Positions 1 to 6,830 of a stretch of DNA of 7,116 nucleotides are shown in pieces. Within the stretch, counting starts at the first letter, position 1. Every line of letters begins with the position of its first letter. A program made the translations under genes and the position numbers. The notes beneath the pieces were generated by a model. That model worked only from the letters and a program-made list of their open reading frames with translations. It was not told the origin of the DNA and did not search any database. This DNA comes from CAZJOD01 sp964547525 (GTDB taxonomy: Bacteria; Bacillota; Clostridia; JAAYHZ01), in contig CAZJOD010000181.1 in assembly GCA_964547525.1 (NCBI GenBank), forward strand, positions 1 through 7,116, read 5' to 3'.

Positions 1-84
1 AAAGAAACCACCAAAGAAACAACAAAAGAGACAACCAAAGAAGTAACTATGGAGACCACAAAAGAAACCGCACCGGAGACGAAA
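1..84 (+). repeat. 12-bp tandem repeat encoding KETT-type tetrapeptides
   Basis: Seven consecutive 12-base units in frame encode KETT, KETT, KETT, KEVT, METT, KETA and PETK. The first unit is aaagaaaccacc, and the later ones diverge mainly at third codon positions and then at coding positions. The array is cut by the left edge, so the copy number is unknown. It forms a hydrophilic, Thr-rich spacer of the kind found between an anchor and a surface domain in Gram-positive exported proteins. Repeats of this type can change copy number by slippage without breaking the frame because the unit is a multiple of three. Confidence 0.85.
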
Positions 85-1371
85 GAAGAAAAGTTACCGG
101 AGTTATATGCCTATCGTGAAGGACAACTGTATGGATATATAGATTCCGAAGGTAATGTAGTGATAAAGCCTAAGTATTTGGAAGCTGAAGATTTTAAAGG
201 TGAGAGAGCGGTTGTCAGAGTAGTAGCGCCTGAAAAAGATCAATATTACGGTATACTGGCACAAGGTGTGTACGGTTTGATTGATAGGAGCGGTAATTAT
301 GTAATAAAACCGAAAGGCATGATTTTAAGAGTAGGGCAAAAACGTTATCTTTATTCCGACCCGGTTGAATTTTGGTATGGATACGGACCGACAGGTATGT
401 CTGTGATAAAATATCGATTTATTGATGAAAACGGAGAGAATGTAACTGATAAACAGTTTTTTGATATTCAAGGAATAACAGATAATTTATTTTTAGCTAA
501 TGACGGACTCAAGTCATATTTTATAGATGCTCAAGGTAATAAATTAGGAAAATATGCGGAGTTTAATTATTTTGCAGTTGCATATAAGAACGGTGAAAGG
601 GTCGTAGTAGCTCCATTTGACGATATATACGATCGAATTATAACTTGCTTGTCAATTGACGGGACGATTTTAGAGGAAATAAATGATGAAAACAAATTAA
701 CAGAGTCGATAAGTTATTTTACAAAAATATACTCTCCGTATATTGCAAACAGCTACTTCTATCCTGTTTTTTATCATAAAGACAACACACTTGTGGAAAA
801 ACTCAATAATACGATATCCGATATTATGTCTGAGCTTAAAGGAAATGCATTTTCGCCTGATGAAGACAATGAGTCTGAAGATATTGAAAGCATTACCCAA
901 ATTCAACAAACCACAGTTACAGATTATTCTTTATCATTGATTAATAACATAGTCAATATCGATATTAGTTTGTACTGGTACGGTTTTGGAGCGGCACACC
1001 CGAACATGTTCATGCAATCTTATTACATGAATGTAAAAACCGGTACAAGGTATGTTTTAAAAGACTTGTTTGCAGAAGATTCCGACTGGCAAATGGCTAT
1101 AGCCAAACTGATTGATGCACAATATGTGGAAAGGGGAGAATGGTTTTTATATTTAGATGAAACCGCATCGAAGGAAGAACGGATTAACGAATTTTATAAA
1201 GACGATTATTATGCCTCTGTTACTGAAACCGGATTGAGGATATATTATCAACAATATGAAATAGCTCCGTATGCAGCCGGGTTTCCCACATTTGAAATCA
1301 GTTACGAAGATTTGCTGCCCTATATGGAGACAGATGGAGAATTTTATTTAAATTTGATCGGAAACAACTAA
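1..1371 (+). CDS. WG-repeat and DUF3298 domain protein, probably exported (5'-truncated by window edge)
   Basis: The frame is open from base 1, so 456 residues are visible and the true start lies upstream. The first ATG (49) sits inside a tandem repeat, where Met replaces the usual Lys, has no ribosome site, and is not a credible start. Visible residues 1-28 are a Lys/Glu/Thr tetrapeptide-repeat linker. WG-type repeats follow, with cores YGYIDSEG (44-51) and YGLIDRSG (91-98) and weaker copies FIDENG (140-145) and FIDAQG (164-169). The C-terminal part (about 270-445) resembles DUF3298, the RsiV-like extracellular domain: it has GAAHPN at 340-345, then a TG..Y.LKDLF stretch, and near the end YEIAPYAAG followed by FEISYEDLLPYM. 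In this family the domain usually lies outside the membrane behind a signal or lipoprotein anchor; the anchor here would be off the window. I infer a surface-located, possibly ligand-sensing role. The exact function is unknown. The gene ends in TAA, 183 bases before the next start. Confidence 0.85.
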   Translation, partial: KETTKETTKETTKEVTMETTKETAPETKEEKLPELYAYREGQLYGYIDSEGNVVIKPKYLEAEDFKGERAVVRVVAPEKDQYYGILAQGVYGLIDRSGNYVIKPKGMILRVGQKRYLYSDPVEFWYGYGPTGMSVIKYRFIDENGENVTDKQFFDIQGITDNLFLANDGLKSYFIDAQGNKLGKYAEFNYFAVAYKNGERVVVAPFDDIYDRIITCLSIDGTILEEINDENKLTESISYFTKIYSPYIANSYFYPVFYHKDNTLVEKLNNTISDIMSELKGNAFSPDEDNESEDIESITQIQQTTVTDYSLSLINNIVNIDISLYWYGFGAAHPNMFMQSYYMNVKTGTRYVLKDLFAEDSDWQMAIAKLIDAQYVERGEWFLYLDETASKEERINEFYKDDYYASVTETGLRIYYQQYEIAPYAAGFPTFEISYEDLLPYMETDGEFYLNLIGNN

Positions 1372-1413
1372 TTGCAAAAGTATATTAAAAATCATTAAAA
1401 ATAATATGTTTAT

Positions 1414-1436
1414 ACTGTAAAAGAACTTATTACGGT
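1414..1436. repeat. Interrupted palindrome between two genes
   Basis: ACTGTAA (1414-1420) and TTACGGT (1430-1436) are inverted copies with one G:T pair, separated by nine bases. The element lies after the WG-repeat gene and 17 bases before the -35 of the hydrolase promoter. It could be a weak transcription stop for the upstream gene, but no T-run follows, or it could be a protein-binding site upstream of the promoter. In DNA this AT-rich it may also be chance. Confidence 0.25.
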
Positions 1437-1453
1437 AAAATCATCAAATATGT

Positions 1454-1483
1454 TTGTAAAAAAATGATAATTTCTATTATAAT
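1454..1483 (+). promoter_or_regulatory. Predicted sigma-A promoter of the hydrolase gene
   Basis: A perfect -10 hexamer TATAAT at 1478-1483 is preceded by TTGTAA at 1454-1459 (4 of 6 to TTGACA) with an 18-base spacer. Transcription would begin near 1490, giving a leader of about 65 bases before ATG 1555. The preceding gene ends at 1371, so this promoter makes the hydrolase an independent unit. The -10 is strong and the -35 moderate. Confidence 0.6.
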
Positions 1484-1554
1484 GTACATGTAACAATAAT
1501 CAATAAAATAAAAGTAGATTTTTGTTTAACTTGTGATGTAAGCGGGTGTCATAT

Positions 1555-2505
1555 ATGTTTTTGAAATTATTTAAAGGTCTTGCCGTTATTATAACGGTAA
1601 TAGTTATCATTTTTACAGTTATATTGATTCGATTGAAGTTAAATATATCAGGTATAACAAAAGAAACGGTTGATCGGCCTGTCATATACAGAGATGTCGT
1701 TTATAAAACTGTAGACGAACAGCGGTTAAAACTTGACATTTATATGCCGCAAAAGAATATTTTTAAAAAGGCTCCTGTATTGTTTTTATACCATGGCGGG
1801 GCATGGGATAGCGGCGGGAAGAGTATAAAGCAATTCGGTCCGATTGACAACATTACAAAATTAGGTTTTGCAATTGTAAGTGTTGAATATAGATTGACCG
1901 ACGATGAAACGAAATTTCCCGCACACATAGAGGATTGTGCCGATTCGGTAAGGTATATAGAAAAAAATGCGGAAAAGTACGGTTTTGACATAAACAGATT
2001 CTGTGTTATGGGTGCTTCTGCCGGAGGTCACCTCGCACTGCTGCTAGCGTTAAACGGTGAAAATTATGCCGTGGATCAGAAAGATGTAGGGCTGTCTTTA
2101 CCTGTGAAATGTGTGATTAGCTTGTGTTCTCCAACCGATTTATTAAATCTAAAAGGATTCACAGAAAAAGATACCGATTATTTGGATACGAAATTAAAAG
2201 CTTTTATAGGAGGTAGTCCAAATGAAAAATACGACCTTTATGCGGAAGCCTCTCCTGTAACTCATGTGAGATCCGATGCTCCCCCCGTATTTATGGCACA
2301 TGGAGATAAAGATAAGACCATTTTGTTTTCTCAAGCCGAAACTTTCTATAAAGCGGCAAAAGCAATCGGTATGAAAGTTACATTTGTTCCCGTACATAAT
2401 GCCGACCATGAATTTCAGGCTGTAGACGGGGAAATGTCACCTACTATTGACAAACTATTTATAAGAATAATAATATTTGTATTTTGGCATTTATTAGTGT
2501 GTTAG
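1555..2505 (+). CDS. Membrane-anchored alpha/beta hydrolase (esterase/lipase, BD-FAE/HSL-like)
   Basis: This 316-residue protein belongs to the alpha/beta hydrolases with an HGG oxyanion motif, which cleave carboxylic esters; the substrate cannot be read from sequence. Residues about 7-26 are a single hydrophobic segment after two Lys, a likely uncleaved signal anchor placing the enzyme outside the cell. Visible catalytic features are HGGAW at 80-84 (oxyanion hole), the nucleophile elbow GASAG at 153-157 with Ser155, HGDKD at 249-253 with the probable acid Asp253, and NADHEF with the probable catalytic His285. The triad is intact and the length is normal for the family. I chose ATG 1555 because GGGTG at 1544-1548 lies six bases upstream. 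The in-frame GTG at 1546 overlaps that ribosome site and would add only three residues. The C-terminus (FIRIIIFVFWHLL) is more hydrophobic than the amphipathic helix expected there. It has its own promoter and no operon partner. Confidence 0.85.
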   Translation: MFLKLFKGLAVIITVIVIIFTVILIRLKLNISGITKETVDRPVIYRDVVYKTVDEQRLKLDIYMPQKNIFKKAPVLFLYHGGAWDSGGKSIKQFGPIDNITKLGFAIVSVEYRLTDDETKFPAHIEDCADSVRYIEKNAEKYGFDINRFCVMGASAGGHLALLLALNGENYAVDQKDVGLSLPVKCVISLCSPTDLLNLKGFTEKDTDYLDTKLKAFIGGSPNEKYDLYAEASPVTHVRSDAPPVFMAHGDKDKTILFSQAETFYKAAKAIGMKVTFVPVHNADHEFQAVDGEMSPTIDKLFIRIIIFVFWHLLVC

Positions 2506-2648
2506 CCGATAAAAAGTTTAAATTCAATTTAATCTTTCGACATCATAGAGCCGACATATTATTTATTCAAAATATACCATATAAAATCATTCATATTTAA
2601 AATATAGAGCATTGTCTATTACAGATTGAAAATGTTTTGTGTTGATAC

Positions 2649-2664
2649 TTGACCGTCAGGTTAA
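2649..2664. promoter_or_regulatory. Candidate repressor operator overlapping the exporter -35
   Basis: TTGACCGTCAGGTTAA is an imperfect 16-base palindrome: five of six outer bases on each side pair (TTGACC against GGTTAA), around a GTCA centre. It includes the -35 hexamer and extends into the spacer, so a bound dimer would block RNA polymerase. Exporter operons of this type are often controlled by TetR- or MarR-family repressors that bind such short palindromes. No regulator gene is present in this window, so the identity of the binder is inference. Confidence 0.45.
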
Positions 2665-2677
2665 ATAAATTTAGAAT
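2649..2677 (+). promoter_or_regulatory. Predicted sigma-A promoter of the ABC exporter operon
   Basis: TTGACC at 2649-2654 (5 of 6 to consensus) and TAGAAT at 2672-2677 (5 of 6) are exactly 17 bases apart, the optimal spacing. Transcription should start near 2684, about 30 bases before the first exporter ATG at 2713. It is the best full promoter in the window and is well separated from the preceding gene, which ends at 2505. Confidence 0.7.
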
Positions 2678-2712
2678 ATGAAAGATGCTATCTAATTTAT
2701 ATTAAAAGAAAG

Positions 2713-4443
2713 ATGACAAAACAAATGAGTTTATATGGTAAATATCTTAAAAAATATAAGTTTCCCTTTTTTATAGCCGTTTTTTGTGTTTCACTAGAAG
2801 CGGTATGTGATTTATTGGGACCGACTCTTATGTCTAATATTATAAATACGGGTATAGAAAAAGGATCTCTTTCACAAATATATTATTGGGGTTCGCTTAT
2901 GTTGATAGTAACCGGTTTTGGGGCGGGTTTTGCAGTCACAAGAAACATATTGGCAAGTAGAGTTTCACAGCGTATGGGAGCGGATTTAAGATATGATTTA
3001 TATAAAAAGATCATAAACTTTTCTGAACAGAGCTATGATAAACTTGAAAGCGGGTCTTTAATTACAAGAATGACTAACGATACTTCCCAAGTTATGCAGT
3101 TTGTAAACGGTATTATGAGAATATTCTTAAAAGCACCTATTATGTGTATAGGTAGTATAATTTTTGCAACTATGCTGAACTTTAAACTAAGTCTTGTTGT
3201 TTATGGTGTAGTAACGGTAGTTGCAATACTAATTGTAATAAGTATGAAGCTAAGTTATCCCAGGTTTTCCAGGTTGCAAGCGGCAATGGACAAAGTAAAT
3301 TCTGTTGTTCAGGAGTATTTGATAGGAGTCAGGGTAGTTAAAGCATTCGGTACATATGACAAAGAAATTGATAAATTCAAGGATTCAAATGAAAATTTAA
3401 TGAAAAAAGGTATATCTTCACAAATGGTCATCACATTCGTGTCACCGCTTATTACATTAACAGTCGGGTTTGGTACCGTGACAGTTATTTTCATAGGGAG
3501 TCGATTATTTTCCTTAAACCTTGCAAATCCCGGAGATATCACAGCTTTTACAATTTATATGGCACAGATTTTATCTTCTTTAATTATGATAACAAATATA
3601 TTTAATATTTTTGTACGTACAAAAGCCTCTGCAGCCCGTATAAAGGAAGTTTTCGACTGCGGAGAAGATTTTGATTCAAACGGAATAATCAAGGAATTAA
3701 ACGGAGACATTGAATTTAAAAATGTAACCTTCGCATATCCAAATGGAAGCGGCGTTCCAGCAATTAAAAATTTATCGTTTTCTGTTGAAAACGGGCGGCA
3801 CTTAGCGATAATCGGACCTACTGGCAGTGGAAAATCCACGATTGCATGGTTACTTATGAGGTTTTATGATGTAAACGAAGGACAAATACTAATAAACGGT
3901 TATAATATTAAGTCTTTAAATATTAATAGTGTGCGGGAAAATACGGCTATAGTTCCTCAAAAACCAATGCTTTTCTCGGGATTAATTGCAGAAAACATAA
4001 GATGGGGGAATAAGGAGGCTACCGATGAAACACTTCAACAGGCTGTGGACAAAGCTCAAGCCGGATTTGTTTACACAATGCCTGACGGATTGGACAGCTT
4101 ATTAGGAAGTGGGGGAGTAAATGTATCAGGAGGCCAAAAACAAAGAATTTCAATAGCGAGGGGTATACTTAAAAATTCTTCGGTATTAATATTGGATGAT
4201 GCGACAAGCGCGCTAGACGCTGTAACCGAAGCTAAAGTGCGGGAGAATTTAAACACCGGGGCGGGAAATCAAACGGTAATTACAATTACACAAAGATGCG
4301 GTACCGCTATGTTTGCAGACAGGATATTAGTTATGGACAACGGTGAGAAAGTTGGTTACGGTACACACGATCAATTAATGAAAAATTGTGATGTATACAA
4401 AGATATTTATAAAATACAAATAGAAGGCGGTAAGGAGGTGTAA
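2713..4443 (+). CDS. ABC exporter half-transporter, subunit with degenerate ATP site (multidrug type)
   Basis: This 576-residue protein has an N-terminal six-helix exporter domain (helices near 17-37, 56-78, 133-153, 158-178, 239-262 and 275-298) fused to an ATPase domain (about 331-576). Visible motifs are A-loop Tyr342, Walker A GPTGSGKS at 368-375, Q-loop Gln416, signature VSGGQ at 471-475, Walker B VLILDD with Asp496 where the catalytic Glu is expected, D-loop SALD at 499-502, and Gln527 where the H-loop His is expected (ITQRCGT). Asp and Gln at these positions mark the non-catalytic site of heterodimeric exporters such as TM287/288, LmrCD and BmrCD. It should pair with the next gene product, supplying the good signature to the partner's catalytic site. 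Substrates are probably drugs or other hydrophobic compounds, by family only. The ribosome site is weak (AAAAG/GAAAG directly upstream), and Met5 (2725) is a possible alternative start. Confidence 0.9.
   Translation: MTKQMSLYGKYLKKYKFPFFIAVFCVSLEAVCDLLGPTLMSNIINTGIEKGSLSQIYYWGSLMLIVTGFGAGFAVTRNILASRVSQRMGADLRYDLYKKIINFSEQSYDKLESGSLITRMTNDTSQVMQFVNGIMRIFLKAPIMCIGSIIFATMLNFKLSLVVYGVVTVVAILIVISMKLSYPRFSRLQAAMDKVNSVVQEYLIGVRVVKAFGTYDKEIDKFKDSNENLMKKGISSQMVITFVSPLITLTVGFGTVTVIFIGSRLFSLNLANPGDITAFTIYMAQILSSLIMITNIFNIFVRTKASAARIKEVFDCGEDFDSNGIIKELNGDIEFKNVTFAYPNGSGVPAIKNLSFSVENGRHLAIIGPTGSGKSTIAWLLMRFYDVNEGQILINGYNIKSLNINSVRENTAIVPQKPMLFSGLIAENIRWGNKEATDETLQQAVDKAQAGFVYTMPDGLDSLLGSGGVNVSGGQKQRISIARGILKNSSVLILDDATSALDAVTEAKVRENLNTGAGNQTVITITQRCGTAMFADRILVMDNGEKVGYGTHDQLMKNCDVYKDIYKIQIEGGKEV
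4433..4438 (+). promoter_or_regulatory. Strong ribosome binding site of the second exporter gene
   Basis: AGGAGG, within AAGGAGGTG, lies in the last codons of the first exporter gene and is seven bases before ATG 4446. The upstream stop codon is at 4441-4443, so the stop, the ribosome site and the next start occupy 16 bases. This fixes the start of the second gene and implies translational coupling. It is much stronger than the ribosome site of the first exporter gene. Confidence 0.85.
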
Positions 4444-4445
4444 GT

Positions 4446-6299
4446 ATGGCCGAACAGCATGGAAAACAGACTGTAAGTATGCCGGGTATCACCGGAAGAC
4501 CTGTCGGTGGGGGAGGTGCCAATCGTTTTGCTCCGGCTGCAAAACCCAAAAACGCTAAAGGAACATTGTTACGTGTTGTAAAAATATATATGCGTTGGGC
4601 AAAAACAATTATTGCGGCTATTACGCTTACTGTTGTTTCATCTGCAATCTCTGTGGGTATCCCTTATTTTACCGGTAAAACATTTAATACATTCGATATT
4701 ATTAACAGGACGGTTGATACAGGTATGCTTATACGGCTTCTATTGATTGTTGCATCTTTACATACAGCCAATTGGTTGATAGTGACCTTAAACGGTGTAA
4801 TTATGGTCAAAGTGTCACAAAAACTTGTTTATACGCTACGTAAAGATTTTTTTGATAAGATGCAAAAAATTCCTTTGGGTTTTTACGATACCCGTTCTCA
4901 CGGAGATACAATGAGCAGAATCACAAATGACATTGACAATGTGAGTTCGACAATCGCTCAGACAACCACTCACTTAGTTTCAAGCGTTTTAACTTTGATC
5001 GGTTCGTTAACCGTAATGATAGCGTTAAATATACCGCTAACGCTTGTGGTTTTATTATGTGTTCCTCTTGTGGCTATTTTAACACGTGCAATTGCATCCA
5101 GGAGCCGAAAATATTTTTCCGCCCAAGCTAAGAACTTAGGTTCTCTTAATGGTGTTATTGAAGAAAATATACTTGGTTTAAAAATGGTAAAAGCATTTGG
5201 CAAGCAACAGGATGTTCTTGATCAGTTTAGTGAAATAAATGAAAAACTTTATGAGACGGGAAAAAAAGCTCAGATATGGTCCGGGTATATGATGCCCCTT
5301 TTAAATGTTATAAACAATATGATCTTCACAATAGTGGCTATTGTAGGAGGTGTATTAACGGTAGGATATGGTGTTGCTATCGGAACGGTTGTAAGTTTTT
5401 TAAGCTATTCTAAGCAATTCGCACATCCTCTAAATTCCATAGCAGGTATGTTTAATACAATACAATCGGCACTTGCAGGAGCGGAACGTGTTTTTGAAAT
5501 ATTAGATAATAATGAAGAACCGGCTGATCCTGAAAACGCTATTGAAATGGAGAAGCCTAGTGGTGAGGTTGTTTTTGATAATGTATGTTTTTCATATGAT
5601 AAATTAACTCCCGTTTTAAAAAATGTGAGTTTCAGAGTGAAACCCGGTGAAGTTGTCGCTTTAGTAGGAGAAACAGGGGCAGGGAAAACTACAGTGGTCA
5701 ACCTTCTCACGAGATTTTATGATGCCGACACCGGTGAAATATTGATAGATAATACACCGATAATAAATATAAAGCGAAAAAGCCTTAGGAAATGTTTTTC
5801 TGTGGTTTTACAGGATACATGCCTTTTTACCGGCACTATAATGGACAATATACGATATTCGCAATACGATGCAACGGATGAAGAGGTAATTAATGCTGCA
5901 AAAATAGCTCATGCTCATGATTTTATAGAGAAATTACCTAGAGGTTATAATACAATGATGTCAGGAACAGCAGATAATCTAAGCCAAGGGCAACGCCAAC
6001 TGATATCGATCGCTCGAGCGGTTTTATGCGACAGTCCAATATTGATTTTAGACGAAGCGACAAGTAGTGTCGACACTAAAACGGAAAAAGATATACAAAA
6101 TGCATTATTAAATTTAATGAAAAACCGAACGAGTTTTTTGATAGCTCATCGATTATCTACAATAAGAGATGCTGACCACATTATGGTAATTGGTGACGGT
6201 AAAATATTAGAAAGCGGAAATCATAAAGAATTGATGCAAAGACAAGGATATTATTATAATATGGTAATAAGCCAAATGGGGAAATTACCGGAGTTTTAA
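4446..6299 (+). CDS. ABC exporter half-transporter, subunit with catalytic Glu and His (multidrug type)
   Basis: This 617-residue partner of the preceding protein begins two bases after its stop. A Gly/Pro/Ala-rich cytoplasmic extension of about 40 residues (GRPVGGGGANRF at 18-28) precedes six membrane helices (near 53-75, 95-118, 172-194, 196-214, 282-305 and 312-335). The ATPase domain (about 374-617) has A-loop Tyr384, Walker A GETGAGKT at 408-415, Q-loop Gln456, a degenerate signature LSQGQ at 512-516, Walker B PILILDE with catalytic Glu537, D-loop SSVD, and H-loop His568 (IAHRLS). The defects therefore mirror those of subunit one. Its Walker A/B with the partner's VSGGQ make the active site, and its LSQGQ faces the partner's degenerate Walker A/B. 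This fits heterodimeric type IV multidrug exporters (TM287/288-like). The Gly-rich N-terminal tail is common in such second subunits. Exact substrates are unknown. Confidence 0.92.
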   Translation: MAEQHGKQTVSMPGITGRPVGGGGANRFAPAAKPKNAKGTLLRVVKIYMRWAKTIIAAITLTVVSSAISVGIPYFTGKTFNTFDIINRTVDTGMLIRLLLIVASLHTANWLIVTLNGVIMVKVSQKLVYTLRKDFFDKMQKIPLGFYDTRSHGDTMSRITNDIDNVSSTIAQTTTHLVSSVLTLIGSLTVMIALNIPLTLVVLLCVPLVAILTRAIASRSRKYFSAQAKNLGSLNGVIEENILGLKMVKAFGKQQDVLDQFSEINEKLYETGKKAQIWSGYMMPLLNVINNMIFTIVAIVGGVLTVGYGVAIGTVVSFLSYSKQFAHPLNSIAGMFNTIQSALAGAERVFEILDNNEEPADPENAIEMEKPSGEVVFDNVCFSYDKLTPVLKNVSFRVKPGEVVALVGETGAGKTTVVNLLTRFYDADTGEILIDNTPIINIKRKSLRKCFSVVLQDTCLFTGTIMDNIRYSQYDATDEEVINAAKIAHAHDFIEKLPRGYNTMMSGTADNLSQGQRQLISIARAVLCDSPILILDEATSSVDTKTEKDIQNALLNLMKNRTSFLIAHRLSTIRDADHIMVIGDGKILESGNHKELMQRQGYYYNMVISQMGKLPEF

Positions 6300-6340
6300 C
6301 AGATTAGGTTCTGTTTCTCCATAAAAATAGATATAGAATG

Positions 6341-6369
6341 TATACACTTATGATCATAATTGTTAAAAT
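6341..6369 (+). promoter_or_regulatory. Predicted extended -10 promoter of the DUF1232 gene
   Basis: TAAAAT at 6364-6369 is preceded by TG one base upstream (TGtTAAAAT), an extended -10. TATACA at 6341-6346 (4 of 6 to TTGACA) lies 17 bases upstream. Transcription would start near 6376, leaving a leader of about 22 bases that contains only the ribosome site. TAGAAT at 6334-6339 is an alternative -10 but lacks a convincing -35. Confidence 0.5.
6348..6359. promoter_or_regulatory. Perfect 12-bp palindrome in the DUF1232 promoter spacer
   Basis: TTATGATCATAA is fully self-complementary and falls wholly between the predicted -35 and -10. An 8-bp palindrome (TGTATACA, 6339-6346) lies next to it over the -35. 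A site in this place would suit a dimeric repressor or a spacer-binding activator. No regulator is identified, and an AT-rich palindrome may occur by chance. Confidence 0.35.
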
Positions 6370-6397
6370 GGCATATGAATGAGTTGAGGTGAGATAT

Positions 6398-6754
6398 ATG
6401 ACTGAAAATTATCAAGAACATTATACGGAAAAAGGGTTTTGGGAAAAGGTTAAGGAATCGGGGAAAACAGCAGGTTCAACATTGTTATATAAAGCATTTT
6501 TACTATATTATGTTTTGATAAGTAAAAATGTACCGGCAAAAGAAATGGCATTAATTATAGCCGCTTTAGGATATTTTATTCTACCATTTGATGTTATTCC
6601 GGATTTTGTTCCGGCTGTTGGGTTTACCGATGATATGGATGTGCTCATTGAGGCTTTGAAACACATATCAAAATTTGTAGATGATGATGTATGTACTAAA
6701 GCCACAAAAGCTGTATGTAACATTTTTCCGGAGTATCGACAAGGAACTTATTAA
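6398..6754 (+). CDS. DUF1232 family small membrane protein (YkvA-like)
   Basis: This 118-residue protein carries a DUF1232 core at about residues 45-85. The core is a hydrophobic segment (ALIIAALGYFIL) leading into PFDVIPDFVP (63-72) and GFTDDMDVL (75-83), closely matching the family pattern of a PxDxIPDxxP loop followed by a glycine and an Asp-Asp pair. The family (B. subtilis YkvA and relatives) is widespread and has no established biochemical role; the proteins are membrane-associated. The first 45 residues are charged, and the tail after 90 is probably helical and cytoplasmic. ATG 6398 is preceded by GAGGTGA at 6386-6392, a good ribosome site. The in-frame GTG at 6389 lies inside that site and is rejected. 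The gene starts 98 bases after the exporter operon and has its own promoter, so a functional link to the transporter is not supported. Confidence 0.87.
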   Translation: MTENYQEHYTEKGFWEKVKESGKTAGSTLLYKAFLLYYVLISKNVPAKEMALIIAALGYFILPFDVIPDFVPAVGFTDDMDVLIEALKHISKFVDDDVCTKATKAVCNIFPEYRQGTY

Positions 6755-6830
6755 AGTCTTGTAATCCGTAATCACATGTTTAAGTTACAATTCGCATATT
6801 TCTTTTAGCTTAAAATGCAAAAAAAATTTT

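Noticed and set aside
2518..2532. TTAAATT/AATTTAA inverted repeat after the hydrolase gene as a terminator
   Set aside because: It consists only of A:T pairs with a one-base centre and no T-run; it is expected by chance in such AT-rich DNA.
2455..2640. Possible frameshift at the hydrolase C-terminus, since another frame stays open for about 30 codons past the stop
   Set aside because: The alternative tail shows no recognisable family sequence, and the protein already has normal length with all catalytic residues.
2678..2695. Five-codon frame starting at ATG 2678 in the exporter leader
   Set aside because: It begins upstream of the predicted transcription start and has no ribosome site.
4012..4104. 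Strong internal Shine-Dalgarno-like AAGGAGG followed by an ATG at 4025 inside the first exporter gene
   Set aside because: The ATG is out of frame and opens only about 26 codons before a stop; the stretch is fully explained by the conserved exporter coding sequence (NKEATDET).
6298..6315. AACAGA/TCTGTT hairpin at the end of the exporter operon as a terminator
   Set aside because: The stem has six pairs of which only two are G:C, and the bases after it (TTCTCC) are not a T-run.
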